Origin: Desulfopila aestuarii DSM 18488 | GTDB taxonomy: Bacteria > Desulfobacterota > Desulfobulbia > Desulfobulbales > Desulfocapsaceae | Direction of reading: 5' to 3' | Assembly (NCBI RefSeq): GCF_900143695.1 | Contig: NZ_FRFE01000027.1 | Location: 1-64,000 of the forward strand | Length of the DNA stretch: 64,000 bases | Part shown: positions 52,184 through 61,926 of the stretch, piece by piece | How the letters are laid out: each line of letters begins with the position of its first letter | How positions within the stretch are numbered: position 1 is the first letter of the stretch | Notes under the pieces: model-generated | Seen by the model: only the letters and a program-made list of their open reading frames with translations | Told to the model about the DNA's origin: nothing | Databases searched by the model: none | Position numbers and translations under genes: made by a program

Positions 52184-53518
52184 TCACTCTTCAATAATCG
52201 CCTCAACTTTCCGACAGCGATCGCCGCGAATATCGTCCTTAAAGAGTGCATAGCCTCTCTCATTTGCACAAAAATCGCCACACATGGTGCAGGTCCTCTC
52301 ATTTTCAGGAGTACGCTCTTTACGAATCGCTCTTGCCTGCTCAGGAAACATGAGCAGTTTGAAATGATCTTCCCAGGCACTGTCACGCCGGGCCAAGGCC
52401 ACCCTTTTTTCCTGCTCACGGCGTTCTGGATACTTGGCGATGTCACCAATTCTTGCAGCCAATCGAGTAGCCCGAACCCCTTCACGCACATCCTGCTCGT
52501 TGGGCAGTGCCAGATGCTCGGCTGGGGTAATATAGCATATCAAATCGGCACCATGATGCGCCGAGTGAGCCGCACCAATAGCCGCGGTGATATGATCATA
52601 ACCGGCACCGGAATCAGCAGGCAGCGGCCCAAGCACATAGTAGGGGGCGCCGCCGCTCATCGCTTTTTCCAGCATGATATTACCGGCAATCTCATCAAGC
52701 GGCACGTGACCGGGACCTTCAACCATCATCTGGCAGCCCATCTCTCGCCCAAGTTCAGCGAGCTCGCAGTTGATAATCATCTCAGCCATCTGGGCCCGGT
52801 CATGGCTGTCATGAATTGCTCCGGCGCGAATGCCATTACCAAGCGACAGTACCGCATCATATTTTTTCATCAGGGCACAGACCCGATCAAACTGTTCATA
52901 GAGCGGGTTCTCCTTCTGGTTATATTCCATCCAGGAAACCATAAACGTGCCGCCTTTGGAGACCAGGCCACCATAGCGAAACCCCTGCTTGCGCAACCGC
53001 TCTATAGAAAACCGATTGATTCCGCAATGGATTGCCATAAAAGAAATACCGTCGGCCAGCTGGCGCTCAATCAGCTCGAACAGGTACTCACTATCCAGCT
53101 TATTCGGATTGCGATATTTTTTTGCCGCCTCAGAAAAAGCCTGATACAGTGGCACATTACCAACAGGAAGATTGCATTCAGCCAATACAGCCTGACGGAT
53201 AGCATTGAGGTCTCCGCCGGTGGAGAGTTCCATCAGGGTATCAGCCTTCTCTTCTTCTGCCGCCTTTGCTTTCTTTATCTCAAGTTCAATAGAATTGATA
53301 TCCGACGAAGTACCAATCGAGGCATTCACCTTCGTGCGCAGTCCCCTGCCAATAGCCACGACATTCTGATTTGGCCGACTTGGGCTACAAGGCAGAACAA
53401 TGTGACCATAGGCAATACCGTCGCGGATCAACGTTTCGGCCACGCCTTCATCAATTGCCGCCTTCTTCATCTGGGGAGTGATAATTCCTTCGCGTGCAAG
53501 TTCCAGTTGGGTTTTCAT
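52184..53518 (-). CDS. bzaF: ThiC-family radical SAM enzyme, probably 5-hydroxybenzimidazole synthase BzaF
   Basis: The 444-residue protein has the ThiC/Bza fold: GLRTKVNASIGTSSD, STGGDLNAIRQ, FMAIHCGINR, VEGPGHVPLDEI, GYDHITAAIGAAHSAHHGAD and TPAEHLALPN. The radical-SAM cysteines CTMCGDFC lie near the C-terminus. Where ThiC has SLGDGLRPG, this reads SLGNGIRAG. Above all, it is preceded by a complete cobalamin riboswitch with a terminator, whereas thiC genes normally have a TPP riboswitch. BzaF is a ThiC paralogue that turns AIR into 5-hydroxybenzimidazole, the lower base of B12. ATG 53518 follows AGGAG. If it is instead ThiC, its control would be very odd. Confidence 0.78.
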   Translation of the reverse strand: MKTQLELAREGIITPQMKKAAIDEGVAETLIRDGIAYGHIVLPCSPSRPNQNVVAIGRGLRTKVNASIGTSSDINSIELEIKKAKAAEEEKADTLMELSTGGDLNAIRQAVLAECNLPVGNVPLYQAFSEAAKKYRNPNKLDSEYLFELIERQLADGISFMAIHCGINRFSIERLRKQGFRYGGLVSKGGTFMVSWMEYNQKENPLYEQFDRVCALMKKYDAVLSLGNGIRAGAIHDSHDRAQMAEMIINCELAELGREMGCQMMVEGPGHVPLDEIAGNIMLEKAMSGGAPYYVLGPLPADSGAGYDHITAAIGAAHSAHHGADLICYITPAEHLALPNEQDVREGVRATRLAARIGDIAKYPERREQEKRVALARRDSAWEDHFKLLMFPEQARAIRKERTPENERTCTMCGDFCANERGYALFKDDIRGDRCRKVEAIIEE

Positions 53519-53564
53519 GACGTCTGTTCTCCTGAAAAGCAGTGTATTACGTTGCCCCCGGGCA

Positions 53565-53609
53565 TAAAAAAAGTCCACGCCGCCGGCTATCCGGCAACAT
53601 GGACTTTTT
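53565..53609 (-). terminator. Riboswitch expression-platform terminator
   Basis: On the minus strand AAAAAGTCCATG, an inner GCCGG/CCGGC pairing and CGTGGACTTTTTTT form a hairpin with a T run. It lies between the cobalamin riboswitch and the gene. Ligand binding would leave it free to form and stop transcription. Confidence 0.85.
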
Positions 53610-53633
53610 CTGGACAAACAAGTCGTTATCTCA

Positions 53634-53822
53634 TTCAGGCAGGTCTTCTGACTCGCGGATCACTCTCCGACTGCGCCTTCCCACCAGAATTTTTTTCTTC
53701 TATTCCGGCAGTGGCATACTGCAGTCGTCGTCCCCGCACACAGCGCCGGCCCAACGTTACGGATTTTCACCGTATTCCCTTTTCACTCCTCGGTTGTATT
53801 CATCAACAAAGGGGCACCTGAA
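53634..53822 (-). ncRNA. Cobalamin riboswitch
   Basis: On the minus strand it reads, in order: a CAGGTGCCCC start, GGGAATACGGTGAAAATCCGTAACG, GACGACTGCAGTATGCCACTG (the B12 box core), GGGAAGGCGC, and GTGATCCGCGAGTCAGAAGACCTGCCTG. These are the conserved elements of the adenosylcobalamin-type riboswitch in the right order and spacing. It controls the gene at 52184-53518 through the terminator just downstream. Confidence 0.9.
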
Positions 53823-54021
53823 CGAGTCTATCAATCTATCATGCGGCAAGAACCTAACCGAAACATTTCCTTATGTAAAGTCACTTTGAACGTGACACCG
53901 ATTGAGATGACACCGAAAGCGATATACAGTAATATGCAGCGCCCGACATCACCAGCAAATTTGTCTAGCTGACAAGCCTTAACAAAGCCAGGACCGCTAC
54001 ACCTGGAGGTCATACCGTTTC

Positions 54022-55833
54022 ATGTTTCCCGAAAATTTCCTCAGCTCAGTCCCCCATGCACCCGGCGTCTATCTGATGCTCGATAAAAAATCGACCGTCC
54101 TCTATGTCGGTAAAGCTAAAGATCTATTCAAGCGCCTTTCCTCCTATGCCCGCCACAACGGAGCCGAGTATAGCAAGACCAGGATAATGCTGAGCTATGT
54201 GGCCAAGGTCGACACCATCCTGACCCGCACCGAAAAAGAGGCTCTGATTCTCGAAGCCTCCCTTATCAAGAAGCATAAGCCGAAATACAATATCATCCTT
54301 CGCGACGATAAAAACTACCCGCTCATCAAGGTAACAGTCCAGGAGGAATGGCCACGGGTCATGATGGCCAGGAAACGAAAAAAAGACGGTGCCCGCTACT
54401 TTGGGCCCTACTCATCCTCATCGGCGATGTGGGCCACCCTGAAATTGATTGCCGCCCTTTTTCCTTTACGGAAATGCAAAGGTGGCATCCTCCGGCCGCG
54501 AAAGCGACCCTGCCTCAATCACCAGATGGGAAAATGTCTTGCACCCTGCACTGGACAAGCCGACGCCCAACTCTACAGCGAACATGTAAGCAGCGTGACC
54601 ATGATTCTTGAAGGTCGCAACAGAGATCTGGTCAAGCGCCTCACCACCCAGATGCAGGCGGCTGCAACAGACCTTGATTTCGAGCAGGCAGCACTTTTGC
54701 GCGACCAGATAAACGCCCTCAACCGCACACTTGAAAAGCAGGTAGTTGCCAGCCAGCAGCTCAACGACCAGGACGTTTTCGGATTCAGCCGACAGGGCAC
54801 AGCAGTGGCCATTGCCCTGCTTTTTATCCGCGATGGCTTGATCAGCGGCAGCCGCACCTTCTTTTTCGACGACCCCTACGGGGAAGACCAGCTCATTTTG
54901 GCTCAGGCCCTTAATCAATTCTACGATCAGGACAGCTATCTGCCAAAAGAAATTCTGCTGCCTTTCGAGCCTGACGACATGGCACTTCTGGAGGAAAGCC
55001 TCACGGATATACGAAAAGCACGGGTCACCCTGCAGGTCCCGCAGCGAGGCGACAAAATGCAACTATTGGCCATGGCCAGATCCAACAGTGAACAGGTCTT
55101 TGCCGAAAAAGAAAAGAAGCGGAAATCCTGGGAGTCACTCGCCCTCACGATGCAAAAAAAATTGCAGCTTGCCCGCTCTCCTGAGCGCATTGAGTGTTTG
55201 GACATCTCCAATATCAGCGGCCAACAGGCAGTAGGTTCACTGGTCTCTTTTGAAAAGGGAGAACCGGCCAGCAATCGGTTCAGGCATTATAAAATCCGCA
55301 CGGTTGTAGGCCCAGATGACTACTCGATGATGCGGGAAGTACTGCTGCGCCGCCTGAGCCGTGGACTCGAGGAAAACGATCTGCCCGATCTCTTTGTGGT
55401 TGATGGAGGCAAAGGCCAGCTGAACATGGCCCTGGGCGTTGCCGACGAACTCGGTATCCGTGAGCAACTTGATTGGATAGGCATCGCCAAAGAGCGCGAA
55501 GAGGAAGGTGAAAAACTATTTAAGCCAGGCCGGAAAAATCCGATACTCTTACCTGCCCACAACCCGGTACTGCTCTACCTGATGCGCATCCGTGACGAGT
55601 CTCACCGCTTCGGAGTGACCTTTCACCGCAAACTTCGCAACAGTGCCTCCTTCCACTCAGAACTTGACCGCATTCCAGGCATTGGTGGAGAGAGAAAAAA
55701 ACGGCTGCTTAAACATTTTGGCAGCCTCAAACAGGTGCGTCTCGCTTCACTCGATCAACTCTCTGAAGTGGAAGGCATCGGCCCAGACCTGGCCCGCCAG
55801 ATCTACGAGCACTTTCAGCCCGAACAGGATTAA
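54022..55833 (+). CDS. uvrC: Excinuclease ABC subunit C
   Basis: UvrC makes both cuts around DNA damage in nucleotide excision repair. The 603-residue protein has the GIY-YIG nuclease at the start (PGVYLMLDKKSTVLYVGKAKDL) and the UvrB-binding UVR motif near residue 205. The RNase H-like second nuclease carries ECLDISNISG and VDGGKGQL, and helix-hairpin-helix repeats end it (IPGIGGERKKRLL, VEGIGPDLARQI). Length is typical. It begins 200 bases after the riboswitch, in the opposite direction. Confidence 0.96.
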   Translation: MFPENFLSSVPHAPGVYLMLDKKSTVLYVGKAKDLFKRLSSYARHNGAEYSKTRIMLSYVAKVDTILTRTEKEALILEASLIKKHKPKYNIILRDDKNYPLIKVTVQEEWPRVMMARKRKKDGARYFGPYSSSSAMWATLKLIAALFPLRKCKGGILRPRKRPCLNHQMGKCLAPCTGQADAQLYSEHVSSVTMILEGRNRDLVKRLTTQMQAAATDLDFEQAALLRDQINALNRTLEKQVVASQQLNDQDVFGFSRQGTAVAIALLFIRDGLISGSRTFFFDDPYGEDQLILAQALNQFYDQDSYLPKEILLPFEPDDMALLEESLTDIRKARVTLQVPQRGDKMQLLAMARSNSEQVFAEKEKKRKSWESLALTMQKKLQLARSPERIECLDISNISGQQAVGSLVSFEKGEPASNRFRHYKIRTVVGPDDYSMMREVLLRRLSRGLEENDLPDLFVVDGGKGQLNMALGVADELGIREQLDWIGIAKEREEEGEKLFKPGRKNPILLPAHNPVLLYLMRIRDESHRFGVTFHRKLRNSASFHSELDRIPGIGGERKKRLLKHFGSLKQVRLASLDQLSEVEGIGPDLARQIYEHFQPEQD

Positions 55834-55850
55834 GGGCACCGACTTTCACG

Positions 55851-56600
55851 TCACCTCTTCTCTAATTCAAGCAGTTGACTGATCCTGGCATGCAGTGCTA
55901 CCACGGCGGTATCTACCTTGAGAATCCGCTCACCCAGAGAGCAATTGACAAAGCCGGCATCTCCAAACTTGTCGACTTCATACTCTACCCAACCACCTTC
56001 CGGACCAATGGCCAGCAGCACCCGCCCCTGGACACCGGTCATCACCTGCCCCAGAGTCTGATTGCCATCAGGATGGGCGATGATCTTTCTATGATATTCG
56101 CTGTCGATGGTTGGCAGAAAATCCTCGACAAACGGCTTGAACCGCCGAAAAAAATGCACTTCGGGCATACGGGTATCAACCGCCTGTTCGAGTCCTTGCT
56201 GCAGATGCTCGCCGTACCCATCAGGATCAAGCAGGGAGGCTTCCCAGAAACTTTTCTCCACCCGGTTGGCGTGAATACAATAGAATCTGCCAACCCCAAG
56301 CGCGGTGGCTTGGCTCAATATCCGCCGCATCATGATGGGCCGAGCAAGCGCCAGGATGAGGTCTATGGGCGGCATAACATGAGCAGTTTCCTGCAAACGT
56401 ATCCGCAAACGGACCGAACGTGGATGCTTCGGCGTTATCGCCTCAATTACACCACTGCCTTTTGAACCATTGACCACCCCGACCCTCACGGTGTCGCCAA
56501 CATCCGCTCGTAGGACCTTGACGATATGTTCGGCACGTCTATCAGTCAGAATGAGACATCCGTCGACTATCTCATCCGCTTCAGCCAGTAATATATTCAT
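55851..56600 (-). CDS. rsmE: 16S rRNA m3U1498 methyltransferase
   Basis: RsmE methylates U1498 of 16S rRNA. The 249-residue SPOUT protein has a PUA-like start (RRAEHIVKVLRADVGD), then LILALARPIMMRRILSQATALGV and YCIHANRVEKSFWE. The knot motif LLAIGPEGGWVEYEV and LGERILKVDTAVVALHARI follow. It is convergent with uvrC and divergent from waaA. Confidence 0.93.
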   Translation of the reverse strand: MNILLAEADEIVDGCLILTDRRAEHIVKVLRADVGDTVRVGVVNGSKGSGVIEAITPKHPRSVRLRIRLQETAHVMPPIDLILALARPIMMRRILSQATALGVGRFYCIHANRVEKSFWEASLLDPDGYGEHLQQGLEQAVDTRMPEVHFFRRFKPFVEDFLPTIDSEYHRKIIAHPDGNQTLGQVMTGVQGRVLLAIGPEGGWVEYEVDKFGDAGFVNCSLGERILKVDTAVVALHARISQLLELEKR

Positions 56601-56742
56601 AGACGATTTCCGCGTCGGTTCTGTAACTGTATGATATGTATTAACTCCAAGTGGTACACTTTCACCATTTCCTACACTTCACACTCTTTTTTTATCATAC
56701 ACCGTGTGGTAAGTTCCGCCATCACCTCAGGAGGTTTATCGT

Positions 56743-58014
56743 TTGCTCATATTCTTTTACAATATAGCCCAATTTGCCGCTTTACTTCTCTTCTGGCCGG
56801 CGCTGCTCGTCATGGTTGCGGCAAAGGCCAAATACCGCACCAGGATTTCGGCTCGTCTTGGTCGCGAGCTGACAAATATAGTGCGTGCAAAAGACAACAC
56901 GAAGAGAACCTTCTGGGTTCACGCCCTCTCGGTAGGCGAAGTTACTTCAGCCGTACCACTCATTACCGGCATTCGGAACCAATACCCGGACAGCCGGATA
57001 ATCGTCACAGCCTCCACCGCAACCGGAGAAAAAGTCGCTCACACCCTGCTGGAATCGACTGCGGATCATATCCTTGCCTCGCCTCTCGACCTGCTGCCAG
57101 TGATAGAGCTGTACCTGCAAGCCCTCCGCCCGGATATCTTTATCCTTGTGGAAACAGATTTCTGGCCCAATTTGATGGCCTCTCTCCACCGTCACGACAT
57201 CCCCGCACTGCTCGTCAACGGGCGTATATCACAGAAATCCTTTTCAGCCTATAAAAAACATTCCTGGTTCTTCCTGCCGATGTTTCGCCGTTTTGACCGT
57301 ATCTGCCTACAGGCTGAAGAGGAAAAAGCAAAGTTCGAGTTACTTGGCATAGCTCCTCAGAAATTGCAGACCCTCGGCAACCTGAAATACGACCTGCCAT
57401 ATCAGACCTCTTCGGCCTCTGACATCACCCTGCTCCTGCCGAATGATAAATTGCTCTTTATTGCCGGCTCCACCCACCCCGGTGAAGAGGAATCGCTGTT
57501 CTCCGCCTATCAGCATATTCGTCAAGATCATCCGGAACTCTATCTCATCATTGTCCCTCGGAAACCCGAACGAGCAAATGAGATACTTAAACTCGGACAG
57601 AGTCTCAACCTCAACGGCATAAAACGGACAGACAAAACCTTGATCCCCAACGACTATCTGCTTGTGGATACCATTGGCGAACTGGCCGACCTCTATCGCC
57701 ACAGCGATATCGCTTTCACTGGTGGCAGCCTCGTTGCGGCTGGAGGCCACAACCCTGTCGAACCTGCCAGAATGGGCTTACCTGTGCTCTTTGGCCCGCA
57801 TATGGAAGATTTCCAGGAAATCGCTCAAGATCTTGTCTCGCACGGAGGCGGTAGAACGGTTGCCGACGTGCACGAACTGACGACCGCCCTAAACGACCTG
57901 GTCAATGACAGCTCCCTGCGCCAGCAACTGGGAAGCGCTGCACGTGAGGTCATTGTTTCCCGACAAGGCGTTGTCGCCCGCCATCTAGATATGATAGCCT
58001 CCCTTTTGAAATAA
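56743..58014 (+). CDS. waaA: 3-deoxy-D-manno-octulosonic acid transferase
   Basis: WaaA adds Kdo to lipid A precursors, so the organism makes LPS. The 423-residue GT-B enzyme has an N-terminal membrane anchor. HALSVGEVTSAVPLI and FILVETDFWPNLMASL follow, and the C-domain carries AGSTHPGEEE, VGGHNPVEPARMG and VLFGPHMEDF-type motifs. The start is TTG at 56743, seven bases after AGGAGG. It is followed two bases after its stop by comEC. Confidence 0.93.
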   Translation: MLIFFYNIAQFAALLLFWPALLVMVAAKAKYRTRISARLGRELTNIVRAKDNTKRTFWVHALSVGEVTSAVPLITGIRNQYPDSRIIVTASTATGEKVAHTLLESTADHILASPLDLLPVIELYLQALRPDIFILVETDFWPNLMASLHRHDIPALLVNGRISQKSFSAYKKHSWFFLPMFRRFDRICLQAEEEKAKFELLGIAPQKLQTLGNLKYDLPYQTSSASDITLLLPNDKLLFIAGSTHPGEEESLFSAYQHIRQDHPELYLIIVPRKPERANEILKLGQSLNLNGIKRTDKTLIPNDYLLVDTIGELADLYRHSDIAFTGGSLVAAGGHNPVEPARMGLPVLFGPHMEDFQEIAQDLVSHGGGRTVADVHELTTALNDLVNDSSLRQQLGSAAREVIVSRQGVVARHLDMIASLLK

Positions 58015-58015
58015 C

Positions 58016-60562
58016 GTGAAAAGTGTTCAGCAGTTTATCAGCAACAACTTTCTCCCTTTCCTTGTCGTCGCGTTTGCCGCTGGAATTTTGACGGGTTCCC
58101 TGGCGGACCTTCCACTCAACGTAACTTTTGCGTTCGCCATTCTTACCGGTCTCGTTCTACCTATCTGCTATCTCAAGGCAGCAGATCTTTCCGGCTATTT
58201 GACAACGATTTTACTTTTCTTCATTGCCGGAATCACAGCTGGCACGATCAGCAGCCAGGAACCAAATGAACCACATCACATCTATAATTTGATCGACCAA
58301 CAGCGCGATATCGTGGCCGTTGGTCGGCTGCTCACCATGCCAAGCTTTGACGGCACAACCAGCCAAGCCAAGATCAACCTGCAATCTATCCGAATCGGAA
58401 CTGATCTCCCGCATCAGCCTGCGATCGGAACTATCCTGCTACGAATCCCCGCCCCTTGGCCGCAAGAGTACCGCCCCGGCACACTGCTGGCAATCAGAGC
58501 TATCATGCAACGCCCTGCAGCCTATGGCGTCCCCGGCGTTTTCGATTATCCCGCAGAATTGGCTCGCCAAAATATCTGGGTCACCGCTTTTTCCCGCTCA
58601 ACAGCCCAGCTGCACGCTATTGCAGACACGACCACATTATTGCAGAATATCAGATATATTCCTGAGATAATGCGAAACTCTGTCGGCGAGTTTCTTGACG
58701 ATCATACCGATCATGAAATCGCCGGATTATACCGGGCCATTCTCCTCGGCGATCGTTCCCGCCTGCCCGATACGACACTTGAGTATTTCAAGGCAAGCGG
58801 CACAATGCATATTCTGGCAATTTCCGGTATTCATTTGACTATCATCGGCGCACTTCTCTTTAGCCTTCTCTACTGGCTGTTACGGCGTTCCGAATGGTTG
58901 CTGCTTCACACCAATGTAAAAAAGGTGACCGGACTCATTTGCCTGCCGCTACTTCTCGGCTACACCCTTCTTGCCGGTAGCAATACACCGGTAATTCGGG
59001 CCTGCATTATGAGCATGGTCTTTATCTTCGCGTTTTGCAACGACCGAACCCGCACCCTCTCATCGCTCATCGCCTTTGGCGCACTCCTCATTCTTGCCTC
59101 GTCACCACAGACACTTTTCACCGTCTCCTTCCAGCTCTCTTTCGCTGCGTTTATTTCGATCGCCCTCATCATGCCAGTCATCCAACCTCTTATTCACAAT
59201 CAGCTTGACAAAGGCCCTATGACTTTCCGGCAGGTTGCAGCGAGTCTTAGAAATTGGGCTTTGAGTGCCCTCTTCGCCTCAACTGCTGCAGTCCTTGGAA
59301 CTGCTCCCATTGTTATCTACCATTTTCATCGTCTGCCGCTGGCTGGACCCATTGCAAATCTCGTCATGGAGCCTCTCATCTGCCTGTGGGCTCTTCCTTT
59401 TGGCTTTCTCGCTCTACCATTTATTGGTTTTGTACCGACCATTGCCACTGCTCTCCTCACGATTGGAAGCGGTGGCTTACATCTGGCTGTCTCTTTCGCC
59501 GAGCTTATCCAGATGGTACCCAAAACAAGCCTCTGGCTCCCGCGACCAGCAGTTTTCCTGGTTATCCTCTATTACTGCGCGTTGTCCTTGATGCTGTTGA
59601 GTCAAGGATTAAACATCAAGCTGTTCCGCCGCCACCTCTCTGCCTGCCTTTACATCCTCCTGCTTGCCTTACTGATCTTCCCCGTTTCACCTCACTTGAT
59701 CAGCAACAGCAAAACAGCCGCTGTTAATTTTCTGGATGTAGGACAAGGCAGCGCCACCCTGATCCGTTTTCCTGACAATACCCATATGCTTATCGACGGA
59801 GGCGGCTCCGCCTTCAGTCGTGAAACTGTGGGACAGCGGATTATAGCGCCTTTTCTATGGGACAGTGGCATCACAAAACTTGAAACCATCGTTCTTACCC
59901 ACCCAGACGGCGACCACACGAATGGGGTCCCCTTCCTTCTTGAACATTTTTCGGTACAACAGCTATTTATCAGTAATTATTCAAGTGGAAACAAGCAGTA
60001 TGAAGAACTGATCAAAATGGCACGACGACAAGGCGTGAAGGTCAACCAGGCGTATTCAGGAGACATACTTCAAGCGGGAGAGACTTCCGTCATCTGTCTT
60101 GCCAATACAGGTCTCGAATATGGCGGCGGCAATAACGAAGGCCTTGTCATCTCATTACAGCGAGGAAATACCCGATTGCTGTTCCCAGGCGACATCGACA
60201 GCAACACAGAGAAAGGGCTGATAGCTATGGGGAAAACATTGAGCAGCGACATCCTGCTCGCGGCCCATCATGGCTCGAGTTCTTCCAACTCACCAGAGTT
60301 TCTTGAGCAGGTGGCTCCACAGACTATCATCGTCTCCGCGGGCAGATCACGCAAAACTCTTTTCCCCTCGGAGCAGTTAAGGGAGTACTGCACAATCAGG
60401 CAAATTCCCTTGTTGGAAACCTCCGAGAAAGGGTCCATCAGGCTGGAGCTGAAAGAGCAAACGACAGAAATAGCCATGTTGAAGGATTTACAAAAAAATC
60501 CGCTCCGTCGTCGTCACGATACGTGGCAGACAACAGAGCGGATAACGGTACGAAAAGAATGA
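58016..60562 (+). CDS. comEC: ComEC/Rec2 DNA-uptake channel protein
   Basis: The 848-residue membrane protein has an N-terminal soluble DUF4131 region, a competence domain of about ten membrane helices (including GDRSRLPDTTLEYFKASGTMHILAISG) and a C-terminal metallo-beta-lactamase domain. The last shows THPDGDHTNG and LAAHHGSSSSNS. ComEC carries single-stranded DNA through the inner membrane in transformation. It starts with GTG right after waaA. Together with pilT downstream it suggests competence, though other type IV pilus genes are not in the window. Confidence 0.92.
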   Translation: MKSVQQFISNNFLPFLVVAFAAGILTGSLADLPLNVTFAFAILTGLVLPICYLKAADLSGYLTTILLFFIAGITAGTISSQEPNEPHHIYNLIDQQRDIVAVGRLLTMPSFDGTTSQAKINLQSIRIGTDLPHQPAIGTILLRIPAPWPQEYRPGTLLAIRAIMQRPAAYGVPGVFDYPAELARQNIWVTAFSRSTAQLHAIADTTTLLQNIRYIPEIMRNSVGEFLDDHTDHEIAGLYRAILLGDRSRLPDTTLEYFKASGTMHILAISGIHLTIIGALLFSLLYWLLRRSEWLLLHTNVKKVTGLICLPLLLGYTLLAGSNTPVIRACIMSMVFIFAFCNDRTRTLSSLIAFGALLILASSPQTLFTVSFQLSFAAFISIALIMPVIQPLIHNQLDKGPMTFRQVAASLRNWALSALFASTAAVLGTAPIVIYHFHRLPLAGPIANLVMEPLICLWALPFGFLALPFIGFVPTIATALLTIGSGGLHLAVSFAELIQMVPKTSLWLPRPAVFLVILYYCALSLMLLSQGLNIKLFRRHLSACLYILLLALLIFPVSPHLISNSKTAAVNFLDVGQGSATLIRFPDNTHMLIDGGGSAFSRETVGQRIIAPFLWDSGITKLETIVLTHPDGDHTNGVPFLLEHFSVQQLFISNYSSGNKQYEELIKMARRQGVKVNQAYSGDILQAGETSVICLANTGLEYGGGNNEGLVISLQRGNTRLLFPGDIDSNTEKGLIAMGKTLSSDILLAAHHGSSSSNSPEFLEQVAPQTIIVSAGRSRKTLFPSEQLREYCTIRQIPLLETSEKGSIRLELKEQTTEIAMLKDLQKNPLRRRHDTWQTTERITVRKE

Positions 60563-60648
60563 CAAGAGGCTAGACGTAATGATCTCGTAAGGATTACGTT
60601 TTGCCGACAGATGGACTCTGGAAATAGTTCGATGTACGAGCTTTGAGC

Positions 60649-60702
60649 CTTCCACGCCAATTCGGCAGTAACTATGCTACGGCAAGCAAATTACCGTGGA
60701 AG
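60649..60702. repeat. Structured convergent intergenic region
   Basis: CTTCCACG and CGTGGAAG pair around a loop of about 38 bases that contains a further GTA/TAC pairing. It lies between comEC and pilT and might be an RNA or just mRNA ends. It abuts the terminator stem at 60700. Confidence 0.35.
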
Positions 60703-60729
60703 CCCTACAACGAAGTAGATCGGGCTTTT
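60700..60729 (+). terminator. Terminator downstream of comEC
   Basis: AAGCCC plus CTAC pair with GTAG and GGGCTT around a short loop with a bulge, followed by TTTTC. It ends the waaA-comEC transcript about 140 bases after comEC. Confidence 0.65.
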
Positions 60730-60741
60730 CTTACGAGTCCA

Positions 60742-61824
60742 TCAGACTTCGGTAAAGTCGGTGGGTGGTTTGCGCAGGTATTTGGCAAATTTGGCCTTTT
60801 CAACGCAGTTTGAGTAGGCGTCATCCGGACTAATCATCTTTTTGTCCAGATAGTGAAGGATTGCGTCATCCAAGGTCTGCATACCGTACTTCTTGCCGGT
60901 CTGCATAACAGAGAGCAATTGGAAGGTCTTGCCTTCACGAATCAGGTTACGGACAGCCGGAGTGGCAATCATTATCTCCAGCGCTGCACAACGGCCTTTC
61001 ACATCAACGCGCTTGAACAACGTCTGAGAAACAACTGCTCTCAGGGCGTCTGCCAGGGTTGAACGCACCTGCCCCTGCTGGTTCGCCGGAAAGATCTCGA
61101 TAATACGATCCACCGTCTTCATTGCATTTATAGTGTGGAGCGTGCCGAAAACCAGGTGACCAGTCATGGCAGCTTCCATTGCAAGAGAAATCGTTTCCAG
61201 ATCACGCATCTCACCCACCATGATAATGTCGGGATCCTCACGAAGAGCTCCACGCAAGGCAGCGGCAAAACTCTTGGTGTGCGTCCCCACCTCACGATGG
61301 TTAATCAATGCCTTCTGACTACGATGCACAAATTCGATCGGGTCTTCAATTGTCAGGATATGGTCTTTCCTGTTCTTGTTGCATTCATCAACGATAGCCG
61401 CAAGCGTGGTCGACTTACCGGAACCGGTAGGGCCTGTCACCAGCACCAACCCTTTCGGCAAATAGGCAAGCCGGGCAATAACCGGAGGCAGTCCAAGTTG
61501 TTCGCAGGTCATGATTTCGCTGGGAATCTCACGAAAAACTGCGCCTACCCCATATTTTTGCTGAAAAAAGTTGCAACGGTAACGAGCCAGGCCAGGAATT
61601 TCATAGCCAAAATCGATATCTCCGGTCTCTTCGAAATCCTTAATCTTCTCCTCCGGACAGATTTCATAGAGCATCCCGCGCAGCTCATCGTTTTCCATCT
61701 TCTTGAACTTCACTCGCTCCATATCGCCGCGGATACGGAGTACAGGCTGCTGTCCAGACACCATATGGAGATCCGAGGCGCCCTCATCGTTCATCAATTT
61801 AAAAAACGCGTCTATCTGAGCCAT
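60742..61824 (-). CDS. pilT: Twitching motility ATPase PilT
   Basis: PilT retracts type IV pili. The 360-residue ATPase has ASDLHMVSGQQPVLRI, the Walker A GPTGSGKSTTLA near residue 135 and the Asp box ILTIEDPIEFVH. MVGEMRDLETI (Walker B) and the His box GHLVFGTLHTINA follow. The AIRNLIRE-type motif common in PilT is AVRNLIREGKT here. PilU is a close alternative. Pilus structure genes are not in the window. Confidence 0.93.
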   Translation of the reverse strand: MAQIDAFFKLMNDEGASDLHMVSGQQPVLRIRGDMERVKFKKMENDELRGMLYEICPEEKIKDFEETGDIDFGYEIPGLARYRCNFFQQKYGVGAVFREIPSEIMTCEQLGLPPVIARLAYLPKGLVLVTGPTGSGKSTTLAAIVDECNKNRKDHILTIEDPIEFVHRSQKALINHREVGTHTKSFAAALRGALREDPDIIMVGEMRDLETISLAMEAAMTGHLVFGTLHTINAMKTVDRIIEIFPANQQGQVRSTLADALRAVVSQTLFKRVDVKGRCAALEIMIATPAVRNLIREGKTFQLLSVMQTGKKYGMQTLDDAILHYLDKKMISPDDAYSNCVEKAKFAKYLRKPPTDFTEV

Positions 61825-61926
61825 GTTATTTCCTTATTCAGCTAAAATCCCGCCCTATAACCGGCATCGCAATCTGCCAGCCAAACAACACCAGAAGGCA
61901 CGTACAGATTCGTACCCGGCGATTTA

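Noticed and set aside
52364-53821. Plus-strand open frame of 485 codons across the bzaF candidate and its riboswitch
   Set aside because: It is antisense to a conserved enzyme and a riboswitch, has no recognisable domain and no ribosome-binding site. It is a by-product of the codon bias on the other strand.
60603-60740. c-di-GMP (GEMM) riboswitch near pilT
   Set aside because: A few words such as CAAAGC and GTTAC occur but in the wrong order, and the region is downstream, not upstream, of pilT.
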